This document shows, piece by piece, positions 35,331 to 47,300 of a DNA stretch of 64,000 nucleotides. Position 1 is the stretch's first letter, and each line of letters opens with the position of its first letter. Position numbers and translations under genes: made by a program. A model generated the notes under the pieces. It had not been told where the DNA came from and ran no database searches. It saw nothing but the letters and a program-made list of their open reading frames with translations. This DNA is from Gavia stellata (lineage: Eukaryota > Chordata > Aves > Gaviiformes > Gaviidae): positions 4,653,208 through 4,717,207 of the forward strand of contig NC_082619.1 in assembly GCF_030936135.1 (NCBI RefSeq). The letters are read 5' to 3'.

Positions 35331-37452
35331 CAATTCTCCATCTTATTTTCTTAGAAAGACTAAGAGAAACTGAGTGGAACAGGAAAGGACCTAATCTTTG
35401 CCAGGTCAAAGAGGAAAGAAGTGCACACCTGCTTTTTTTGCCCCTCTTAAGAGACTAACATACCTCAAATACCTGTTCAGTTTTGACAAATGCATCTTGA
35501 AAACCAAGGCACAACCAGTTGATTTGAACACTTTGAGATATCGAATTCAATACTCACTTTCCAAAGGCCACAATCTCTATGGCAAAATAGACCTTAGTAC
35601 ACATTAGGTAGGTACAGTTAAAGTTCTATTTGAAACCAGGTCTTTAATATGGTCATTTTGGCAAGAACCAGTAGGTACCACATCTTGTTTAGACAAAGGC
35701 TTTACCAATTTTAAAGCAAAGGATAAATAACGTATGTTGATATTTCACATGTAAATACAAGTCTAGACAAGCTTTAGAGAAGAAATAGGGGCAGAAAGAG
35801 AACTCCGGTTGCAGCAAATGGCAAGAGGGATTACCAACGAGAAAGAAACCAAGAGAAGAACTGAGGGAGGGGAAAAAGAAGAGTGTTTTCCAGCCTAAAG
35901 CCTACCTGTTCCCAAAAGTCCACACCCTTATGTGCTAGAAGCTACTTTGCATTTTGTGAGCCTCCCTCCTCAAAACTCCTCTCCTTAATACCTGGCTGGA
36001 TATTACACTGAGTATCAATTATACTGGATATCAGTGTTTTTCACATCTAGACATGAAGAAGAGGAATTACAAAGGAAGAAGGAAGAGTGACAAAAAATAA
36101 GCACGTAAACAATGGGTGAGTCCAAATTCCAGATATATATCCTGCTTATCGCTTGGTAATGCAACCCTGTAACACACCAACAACGAGTACGTGATGTGCC
36201 AAGCTGACTTATTTCAACACCTTGTCATTCGTCAGTAGTCAGGACTGATTTGCTTTGTCTTCTGCTTAAAAGACAGGAAAAATACGAGGAGAAGCTATAT
36301 GGGCAAGCAACGTAACGCGCTTTACACCATCTATAGATTTGCAGTACTTAGCCAAAACGACAGGTTCAAATATAGACAGGAAGAGGAAAGAAAAAGGAGA
36401 GGCAGTTTTTGCACAATGTGGGGGCAGTTACTGCACAGAACCAGGAAAGAATATAGCTACATTTCTTTTACTTGAAAAACAAAATACGTTTTCTTGAAAA
36501 AAACTTGTGGGAAAAATAACTGGACAGGTTGTTTATTCATAGAATATACAAGACTCTAAAAGCACTAAGAAATGCAGTGGTTGCTTTGCAAAACCATCTT
36601 AGAGAGTGAAGAGTCTGTTTTATCCTGCTGACTGAAGACCAAATTACAACAAATTCTTACAAAAAGAAATTTCTTTCGTTGTGCTCCAATTCCTGATATT
36701 TATCACCTCATAAACACATCACTCTGGAAGAATAGGAGAGCACTATCTCTACACGCTGCCAGCCAGACTGCGGTTTTGTGTCCGGCCTCCCTTTGTTACT
36801 TGGAGTACCTCAGCACCTCTGACTACGTTCACAGTGAACGTATTTGCTGCTAATGCAAAACAAAAACACACTCATGAAATTGTATACACAGTATCTCAGA
36901 ATCTTGCAACACAGCAAAAGAGACCGAAAAAACCCACAGAGCTACAGACAAGGAATTTTTGAGGATTTCAAGGCCAAGTGACAGTGTTACAACTGTAACA
37001 CTGAAAGCTAATCCAGCTTCTTCATTATTTTTCTAGGAACATTCTCCTTTTGTCGTATCACAAACCATTCAGTCTTTGTCTGACAAATCCATCCTCCCCA
37101 GCATCAGAGAGAACTTTGACACATGGATGTCCTTGGCTTGAAGAAGGGTCAAACAAAAGAATCAGGAGCAAACAAAGAAATACAAGCTGGAAAACACTCA
37201 ACGGGCAGGGGGGTGGGAAGAAGTTTTGAGAGGAAAACTTAAAGGATGGATGTGATGCATCCATTTTAGCATCAACATATGCTCCTGAGAGAAGAGCAAA
37301 AGAATTCTGTCACAGTAAGATCTGAAAAAGTAGCAAATGTATGTCTCCATGTCCCCTTTGTGCAAAAGCGAGTGGGGAAGAAGTGCGGCATCACATTCCC
37401 CGCATGTATAATCATTTTAGGGGAAAAAAAAGCCACCTAGAAGATCAGTAAC

Positions 37453-37471
37453 AAAAAAAAAAAAAAAAAAA
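37453..37471. repeat. Poly(A) tract, 19 bases
   Basis: Uninterrupted run of nineteen A residues, the longest homopolymer in the window. Confidence 0.85.
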
Positions 37472-38314
37472 GCAGCTAACGATGGTCTGGAGCAAATGCT
37501 CCTTTGCATTTCACATGTTGCTTTAGTTCAAAGCCCTCTTCAAAGGCTAAGAGTAGTATGCAACATAACAGCTCTGTAATTTGGCTGCCTGTGACTCTGT
37601 AACACCAACATTTTCTTTGAGAGGACAAGATGTACTTTGCAATCTGTTTTACTGTATCAATGCCTGAGCAGAAAGTCCAAATCAGAGGTTTGCAAAGCAA
37701 CTGAAAAGACAAGTTAAGAAATCAGAAGAATAACATCATTTCCAAGAAGGGCAAAACCCACGAACGCCTAAAGACAGATTCACTGTTTCTAAATCTAGAG
37801 ACTTTCCAGTATTACAAAAGATTTCAAAACCATTAAGGCAAAATGGACAAACAGGCCATAGGCATGGAAAGAATGAATCCTACATTTGCTCACTGGCATG
37901 CATAATGCTTGTTAGAACTAGTAAGTCTGGGAATTACTGCATAGGACAAGACAGGTCATTGCATAACAGTATGTGCAGGGAAAGAGCAGGTAGGACCTCT
38001 AGGTCCAGTATAACCATCCTCCACCGACATCTAACTAAGGCATGAGGTTATCGTATCTGATGCAAGTGAATGTGGAACTGTCCTCAAACACAGGCCTCAT
38101 TTAACCCAATAAACTCAGAGAACATTGCTGTACCCATTAAACAATGTTAAGGCTATTCACAAGGACAAGTGCAAAGAAGGTGGTAGAATCCAGTTGCAAA
38201 CTGAAGCAACTCAAATACACACAGAGGCACCTTCCCTCCAATCTCATAGTGGGTTTTTAAGTGGCAGTATCACACATCAATTCTTACACTTAGCGCTGCA
38301 TCATTTATTCCATT

Positions 38315-38357
38315 TAATCTCCAGAGTCCCTCCCAACCCCTATCATTCTGTGATCAG
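38315..38357 (+). mobile_element. CR1 LINE 3' terminal fragment
   Basis: TCTCCAGAGTCCCTCCCAAC followed by CCCTATCATTCTGTGATC matches the conserved 3' end of CR1 (a CCCTTCCAACCCCTACCATTCT-type tail) in + orientation. Sequence further upstream is too diverged for me to assign. Confidence 0.6.
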
Positions 38358-41300
38358 TTTTGTATCCCATTTGTGAGCAGGTTAAAGATACTCACCATGG
38401 CATGGCATGGCATCTTCACATTCCAGTGCCTCCCAAATAAAAAAACATTGTAGACATCCAGTTAAACTCCAAATCTGGGCAGAATACACACACTATAATC
38501 CAGAATCTGAAAAACTGAGCTGGCAAGCTCTTTATATTATAGCTGCGAAGGAAGATAAATTACTTTCCTGGTCAGGTCTATGTACTGCTTTTTCATTTAG
38601 CCTTGCACAGTCTTTATCACACGGAGCCTTCAACCTTGCGTAGGTTTCTTACTACTACATGCATACCACCATTATTATTGTTATCCTTTAAGGGGTGAGA
38701 AAACATGTAGGAACCATAGCCATGGACCATGAGAAATACTTCTGTGCTAAATACCAAAACGAAAAGAAAATGCAATACCTCCACTCAGCTCTTATTTGTA
38801 AATTCCTTTAGTCAAGTCTGCAGCCTCAACAGGAATAAACACTGCTCTCCCTCAGACAAGTAAGTAACAATAACTCAAAAGATAGGCAGTGGAGAGAAGC
38901 AGATTTTGAGCTGTCAGTAAATATACCTTCAAAGCAGGCTGTTTCTTTTCTGCCTACAACTATGTTGCAAGCATGCCAAGAGTTAATTTACTAGCTCATA
39001 AACTGAGAAATCTTTCTTTAATACAAAACCATGCTTTCTTGCTCCAGCCTCAGCCAGACTAGACAGGTCAGATGTCCCTACTGATTATGCTGAACTTCAC
39101 AGCTTTCCTTTACCTCCTTTTGCTTCTTGGCACAGTTTTCTCTAGTTTAAACTAGCTCTCACCATCTCCCACTCCCACCTCCAAAAAACCCGAACACCTT
39201 TCCCCTTTCACCTGGCTTTGTTACTAGAGAATTCCTGCATTCTGGGCAAGAGGCAAGCAAGATGAAAAGGGAGAGCTGGCTTAAGGCAAAGTGCTACTCT
39301 GCAGCAAAGGAGAACGGGAGAATTTAAGGATGGCAAAAACTGCTGTGCAATGCAGTATGTAAAAAGCTAGGTAGGCAGGCAAATTGTACTAGTTTCTCTG
39401 TCGTGAAGCGTGCCTCTTGGCCCTGTAGTACGTTGCTCGAGAATGTAGTCATAACAAGACTTCATACTAGAGTTAGACAGTGGGATTTTATATTATACCT
39501 CCTAACACAATGATTTTGAACAAGGCAGAGTTATGAGCAATTTATCTTGGGGTTAGTCAAGCTTCAGGACAGTAACAAATAATAATACCTACCTTCTACC
39601 ATAACTGTGTAAGAGCTAAAGTTCTTATGTGTGGCAGGTCTGAATTTTCCCTTATGCTCAAATACAAAACTGATTTTGGCAGTAGCAGAAGAGAGACACA
39701 TGTAATATCTAAGTGTAGTATGTAGACTTTCCAGTGATGACTATACGTAGAGCACATTCCCTTCCCTGTAAATCAGTTTTGTAGACCTCGTGTAGGATAC
39801 TTATCCCCTCTCAAAATGCTTAACAACTAGGAATTCTCAGTATTACATTTTTAACCACATAATATGATGCAAGAGCTGAAGAATTGTTTGAGAGAGCTTG
39901 TGATGTTGAGATTTCAGTGAAGACTGGAGGGATACAGCAAAGACTTGTATTCCTATGAGGCAGAGAGTGCCTTCACTGTCATTAACTCATAGGCAGGGTT
40001 CACATTTTGAAACAAAAACTGTAGCTGAATTATACAGTGAAAATTGTTCTTACTACCTTTTCTGGGGACACCGCCTCTAGTGCAAGGAACCTCTTCAGCA
40101 GACACTATGACGCTGCAGGCCGATGTGTATCTCCACTAGAAGAAGAAGGAAAACGCAGAAATTAATCTTCTCCTGCAAACATTTGCAGACAACTGCTGTT
40201 CTCACTACAGTGTCAACACTTACTGAAAGTAGAAATGATCCCAACGATGCTAGAAAGACACACACAACTCACAGTCCATTTATTCTTGTAATTCAAGAGA
40301 TTACTGCTGGTGCACCACCACACAAAGAACTCTGGGCTGGCTACTCATGAGGGTAACAAATTCTCAAGGACCTTACTGCAGATCTGTCATATAGCGAAGT
40401 AAATGCACGTAAACACGTATGTAAACCATAAGGAAGGAGACAACATTGCACTTACAGAGTATGATTATGGTGCCACTCTTAGGCCTTGACATAGTTTCAG
40501 GAATTTCTTCAGCATTACACAACCTAGGGCATCCTGATTTACAGAGACCCTAATGATTTGTTCCAGCCCCATCCTCTGACAAAACCTCTCAGACTTTGTT
40601 AAACTGGCTGCATTAATTTCTTCTGATACTAGAGATTTTCACAGAGGAAAAACACCTTCTCCTAAGTCATGCCTTATTACACCTGCTTTAACCAGGTCAG
40701 TTCATGAACTTTTTCCAAAACATTATTTTGCAAGGACTGAAAAACTAGTCCAGACCCACCAGTGTGAAAGACCCCCTGGGAGCAGATATTTTCTGGCAGC
40801 ACTGCACACCCCATAATCACTCAATCCATCTAATTCCAGGTAACAGCACCAGAAAGAACAACGTAGTTTGCATTCGTAATGACGCTCAATTTCTTGGTCA
40901 GACTGTAATTGAGTTTCCTTCAACTCCACATTGCAAAGAGAAGTTTATTTTTAAGCTGAAAGAAGAGTTTTAATTTGAAGGTGCAAAATTTGAGGCCATA
41001 AACAAAACCCAAATAAACGCAGAAATGCTAGATGCAAAGGTATTTAACCCCAGCACTTGCCCACCCTAGCAGATTCTCTGGACTAACCATAATCACCACA
41101 GCAACATGAGCTACCATTTGTTACCCACGAGATGCTATCTTCAGAGCTCATTTGGCATCATTTAAATGCTCACATTACAAAGCATGCTATTTAGGAAACA
41201 AAGCTCAACTGGAATCAACTTTAGCTGGTTTGGTGCTGCTAAACCCTTGTAGTGTTTTGCTAGGAATTTCAAGCAGACAGCCCACTAGCCCAGGCAGAGC

Positions 41301-44258
41301 AGCACAGTATGTTAGATTTAAGGACAAAGATGAATTTTCTAGCAGACCCGTATAGCAAAGCAGCAAAAACCCCAAACAGTCTAGAACTATGTCTTTTATT
41401 TAACAACCTACTCTAAAACACCACTATGTTTTTCAACTAACGTCACTTTCATTGGAAAAGGAATTGCAACAGGCAACGATTCTTTCTGATAAGACCAGGA
41501 GACTAATTCCTTCTGTCCCGTGTTTCATAAAAATTTCAAGCAAAAATCTAAAACAAATGAGGGAAAGCATTGTTATTTCTTTTGAAAACCAGAATTATAA
41601 CAAGACCTCCAACAAGACCTCTGTGAAAGAGAGCTTGGAAGCATAACTGCTAAAGGTTTAAGAACAGCAAGGCACCCCACCTCCAGGAGCTGAGCCTGAG
41701 GCTACCTGTGCCTCAGGGGGCCACGGGGTGGGGCTGGCAAAGCCACATCTCTTCCAAGGAAAATATCCCGACCCCAGGATAAACCATGGGTACAGCTGGC
41801 TGGTGGCTGCCCGTGGCTGGTGTTAGTCATGGGTAAAGACAACTTGCACTCCATTTTTCCCTGCATTCACGAGTAGGCAGAGAAAACAAGGGCCCCAAGC
41901 TCACAGGAGCCACAGACACAGCCGGTCTCTCACCAAGCCCTCCCCGAGGTGAAGCACAGCCTCAGCTCACCTCAGGAGGCTCTGCCACCAATCCCCCCCC
42001 AAACCCCCCAAGTGCTGCTTGAGGACTTACCACAACCACAGCCCAAAACCCACGACTTCAGCAGCACGGCCAAATATTCCTTGCCTACTCAGACATCCAG
42101 CACGAGCGAGTCCATCCAGGGGCACCGCACGTGCCTGGACACTAGCCCCGCACAGCTGTGCCCAATGCCCGCCAACGAGGGGTGCACAGCTGCTCCTCAG
42201 GGTGGGCCACCCTGCCCACCCACAGCCACCCCAGCTGGGGAGGCACCCGCACACAGCACCTGTGCCCTCCCGCACACCCCCCCCACAGGCAAGTTTCTCA
42301 GTGACGTGTTTTGCTAAATAAATACACTTTGGAACAGATACATTTCACTATTTATACTCCTAAAACGTCCGGGTTATTAACTGAAGAAGGCTTTTATATC
42401 CAGCACGAACAAAGAACTTCCCAGGAGGAGGGAGCAGTACATTGAAGCCCGTTCCCAATCAGCAGTAAGAAGACAGCAAGACGTGCAAATGCTGAAGAGA
42501 TGGGCAATAAGCAAATGCAGCCTCCAGTTCTGCGGGGGATGTGTTTAACTCCCTGCAGGCAGACAGCCCTGCTGAAGCTATCTGCAAGCACAGAACCAGA
42601 GTACATGCACCAGCAAGACTTACAGCCATAAAGTAGCAGCTTTTCTCTGTTCCCAAAAGCTGCTAAGAGGAACATAATAAATATTCTTCAGGACAAGAAA
42701 CATGTAGTTAGGTGTAAAATAGGCAGAAAAGATAAAACCCAGTAAAAATTCAGATTTCTCTACCGAATGAAGTGGGTTTGACAACTATGAAATCTCTCCC
42801 CTGCAAGTCGACAAACCCCTGTGCTGTCATGGTACCTGAGGTCTGTTCAACTTAACTGATCCTTTTTTTAAACACCAAGAAAAATAGTGATTTTATAACA
42901 ACTATGATACAAATAGCATGGCCTTGAAGCTTCACACACAACTCAACTATTGCTAAGTCTCTATTCCTCCAAATTTCACCCCAATAAAGAGTCTGTAACT
43001 GGCCCTTTTGTACATTGTAGTGGAACCCCACTGTTAGATTAGCAACCATTTGGCCCAATCTCATTCCAATCTCAATGGGAAAAGCAAAGGGTACTTTATC
43101 AGTCACCTACTGTCAGCAGGCAAGAAATGTCCCAACCTGAAACTATCCTGACAATAAAAATATTGGAAATGATTGCATTGCGTTATTTATTTTTCCAACC
43201 TATGAATTTTCAGCCATACACCACTTCTGTTCCGTCCCACTGTTCCAGCCCTACATAGTCTCCATACTTCTCCAGCCACCACTCTTGTAAAACTGGAAAA
43301 CAGGCAACTTTTTGGGCTCTGCAACTGAGAAACTACAAGAAAAACCACATTGTTCTGTACAAGCCTAGCCTCCTCAGCAGAAATTCCTATGCTGTCAGTT
43401 TGCCAGCTCTGAAGCCCTGTGAGACTGCTTCACCATCCTAGACCAGGCTTTCCAATGGAGCAGCTGATACCTACACATGTTGTTTCCTACACTGCTGCAA
43501 TAATGTCTGCTGCTGGCCTTATTTAGACCAGTACATCAGTTTGCTTTACGCACTCAGAAACTATTCCCATTTTCTTTCATAGGGAGCACTAACGCTTTCA
43601 GGGCCACATACCTCTGGAATCTCTGCCTGGCCTCGCATGAAGCATCACTGTATGCTATTTTGTGAACTCAAGAAGATACCTGAACACTGTCAAGACCTGC
43701 CACAGATCCGCAGTTTGGTGGCAAAAAAAATGCACAGCAGAGTTTTGAAAAGCTTGCATGAGTACAATACTTACTTGTCTGTCGTGAACAAAGGATTTAC
43801 AGGATCCGGCTGCTACGCAAGTGACTGAATAGGAAGAAAATACACCATATGTATCTTTGTGAAAAGATATGAACACCTAGAATAGTCCCCGGCTGAAAGG
43901 AAAATACACTTCCAAACAAGAATTAATTTTCTAGATAAGAAACTTCTCTTTTCCTCAAGAATCTCTCACTTAGGTCCTCTTTTCCCTAGATACACTGGCC
44001 TTCTGTTAAGTCTGCATTATGTGACCAGGCAGGCTGGACTCAATAACACGCTGGTCAACAGCATACTGAAAGACTCTCCTGTAACTGTTCCTTCTGGCCT
44101 TTCTGTGACAGGGACAGAAAGGGGACACAGCTCAAAGCCATGCCTTTGAAAAGGCTCCCACTAACAGGTGTCCCTCAGCTCTAACAGCTGGTATGACCTT
44201 TGTTTTAACTATGTAGAAAAACAAATTATTTTGTGCAAAACAAAAAAAAAAAGAAAAT

Positions 44259-44371
44259 GCTGGCACCAGCCTGAACCTGAGTAAGGAGAATGCGCTGGTA
44301 CCAGCAGGGAAGGAGGAGAGACTGCATGCACAGATAGATTGTGCTCTCTCTTCTCTGCTGGTACCAGCAGA
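44259..44371. repeat. Three near-palindromic 12-mers, the last two in an inverted arrangement
   Basis: GCTGGCACCAGC at 44259-44270, GCTGGTACCAGC at 44294-44305 and again at 44356-44367. The last copy extends to a perfect 18-bp palindrome, TCTGCTGGTACCAGCAGA (44354-44371). Between copies 2 and 3, a purine tract (AGGGAAGGAGGAGAG) faces a pyrimidine tract (CTCTCTCTTCT), so copies 2 and 3 could pair as a long imperfect hairpin. Confidence 0.75.
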
Positions 44372-47300
44372 TCCTCTCACCTCCATGTCCCACTGCTGCC
44401 CCAGGCTCTGACATCTCTCTGGGCCCCCTCCCTGTCACGCAGGCTGAGTCAGCAGAGGTGAAGTTCCAGCAGCATAGAAGAATCCTGCACAGCTACAGCT
44501 GTGAACATGAAGACTCTTGTGCACTAAGCGGGGAAGTAAAAGAAGCAAAATGGCTCAGACTTAACTGTCTGCCTCCTATATTACAAACAGTGGCTTAGGT
44601 AGAGAATATGGAACATCAGTTTTATCACACCAAACTGATGCTAATGATTCACAGATATTAAACACCAGAAAGGATCACTCAGAAACTAAGATAACTACAA
44701 TAACAAGCTGACAACAAGAACTGAATTAGGAAAATACAGAACAAAGGAGGGAGACACTAACACATGGCAAGTGACATGAACTGTAGGGAGATAGAAGAAA
44801 ATGAAAGAAAGTAAGGAGAGAATTGACTTATCCTTACGTAACTTCTTTGAAGGTTTCACTGCTGATGAAAATCCCATGAACAGTATCATTTACCATGTGA
44901 GTAAACTTATTTCTGGTAGAATTCCTGGCATATCTCACCAAGTCTCTAGGCCTGTTTTCTAGGCATTAATTCAAAATCTCAGTGACTACCCTGGTAGTCT
45001 GAGTGCTCTGCAAATCAAAGAGCGTACACTTAAACAGGAGCAGTCCTAATCTGTGAATCCTAAACAGAGTGCAGAGATGTACTTAGCAGAGTCATGGTAG
45101 CCATTAGGATGGAGAGAAAGATGGACAGAGGGAGGAATGCAAAGGTGTGCTGAATGGATGGATTATGTGAAACAGCTCAGCAGTGTAACAGAAGTTCTGC
45201 GCAAATAAAAACCAGAGTGTGTTGAGTAAGAGAGTAAATAAGATCCACAAGACAAAGTGTAGGGGATTCCCCCAAAGCACAACACCCAACTGGCTGAAGA
45301 AGCCACCTTTACTTCTCCTGGGGGCAAAGTGGTGCCACAGACTCCAGGAAGGGGGAGAGTTAAAGTTCAGAGACCACTTTGAGCAGTGCTTTGCATCTGT
45401 TTGATTTCTGAGCTTGGTTCTGCTACCTGCCTGCAGGGAGGGCTGGGAGGAGGAAGCAGCCATGCAGAAGCACTACAGTTATGCGACAGAAAGTAGAAGA
45501 AAAATACACATACAGCTATTTTTAATTTTAAAGATGCCTACAGTGCTAGTTCCCTGTAGCCTTCGCCTTTCTTAAGAAAAAAGAAAAGGCTGGTTTGTGA
45601 GAAGAGAATTTTGGTTTGTAAGTACTGCCTTACCAAGAAAAGAAATGTAAGGGCAAGACTATGCAGACCTGAACAAGGGCAAGAGCCAAAGCAATGGCAA
45701 ACTAGGCCAAGAGGTACACAGCAACAGATCACAAAGATCACAATATAATGTTGCAGAAAACAACCTGCGAGACAGCGAAAGCTTTTGCAAACTTCCTCAG
45801 TCACAAAGACCACTAGTAGGAGAGTCAGGTTATTACTGAATACCGAGACAGCCCAGAAAAGACAGTGCAGGCACATTCTCTCAGATTATTCCAGTCTCAA
45901 GATGTCAGTTCCTAAATTACAGCAATTTAGTAACCTCCCTTGGATCTAATTTGATTATTTTGTTTGACCATCTTCACTGTCCCTATTAAACCAAACATCC
46001 TATGCATGAAGACCCTCTTTTTCCCCTTGCAGGGTTTTGTTTTCATGTGGTTTTTTTCCCCCCCAAAATAAAGTCACCCCAGAAGAATGACTTAAGGGCA
46101 AAGTACATTTCAAATGTAATTTCCTATGGGATTGTAACAGACAATAACTGAGTTCCAGACAGGAATTTTATCCCAGGAGAATAGATCTGTTTCTTCCTGT
46201 ACATAAATAAGGTGACTGTGATCTGAAAGGGCTCAAAACCAGCCTTTCTATTAGTTCCGAAAGACTGCTAACTTACAGTACTACTCTGCAATAGGGCTTT
46301 CATCTAAGGAGGTCCATGTGCCTTCTAGAATCAGAGGCCTGAATTCCTCCAAGATTTGGAGAAGCAACCTGGTGTAATGCTGTCAGCCGGCTCTATTTAC
46401 TAAAAACCAGTTTTGGAGAGTGGAGAGAGCATAAACCTATGCTAATTGTCCAAACAACCTCAGCTCCAATTTTCCACCAAGGTTCAAAAGACTCCCAAAG
46501 CACAAACATTAACAGATTTACCCCAAATCATTTACCAGCAGAACCAGAGAAAGCAACTACTTGTAGCAACTTCCCTATTTACACATGCAAGTCCTCATGT
46601 GAGGTCAGAAGCACAATGCTGTTGTATTGCTATTTTATTTCAGGCATCCAGGTCAGTCATTCTAGGAAAGGTGTAGGGCTTTCTCTTTCTTAAGTCTCCC
46701 CAATCCTTTGCGATGCTGGGAGCAGCACAGCCCCGGCTAGAAGCAGTCTCTTCATTGCGGCTGAAATGAATTTTGCTTTAAATTCCTAGGGGGCTCAAGT
46801 CAGCTCTGCTAGATTAGGCTTGAATTACTCTGTATTTCTGTCTGGAATAGCCAGGTATGAGCTACTTTGGAGGAAAGTTCATTACATCCTGAACAGACAG
46901 AATGTCCCCAAGACAAATCTCCTCCCAGTTCCCAGCTAGCCAGCTGTAACTGAGCTTTCTTTACAGGGTACATACCAGGGCACGTCAACTGGGGTGCAGG
47001 AGAACTGCCCCCTGCTCCCCCTCAGCACCACCCAATGAAGTATGAATAGTAACTCGAAGGGGAAGGAGCCGCTTGGCTGCACAGCCTCCTGTTCAGATTG
47101 CAGCTGGATCCAGCTTGCTTGTTGCCGAGATTAAGCTCTTCCACAAGGTGAGTTTCCCCTTGAGTCTAGGATCTACACAACTCAGTCTCAAATTTCCTCC
47201 TGGTCCAAAAAGTGAACATGGTGGGAATAAAAAAAACACCACAAAAGAATAAAACCCAAGGGGAGCAATTCTGCTGCGTGAATACTTCCTTTCTGAGCTT

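Noticed and set aside
36982-37003. Inverted repeat CAGTGTTACA with a 2-base spacer
   Set aside because: Ten-base arms with a short spacer are expected about once by chance in a window of this size.
41940-42300. CpG island call
   Set aside because: I counted about 12 CpGs in 360 bases, well below what its GC content would predict for an island.
41949-42321. Overlapping proline-rich open frames (122 and 100 codons)
   Set aside because: Produced by C-rich low-complexity sequence; frames are open on both strands.
45104-45463. 119-codon open frame, - strand, with a hydrophobic stretch
   Set aside because: No acceptor or donor consistent with the unknown gene's phases, and composition-driven hydrophobicity.
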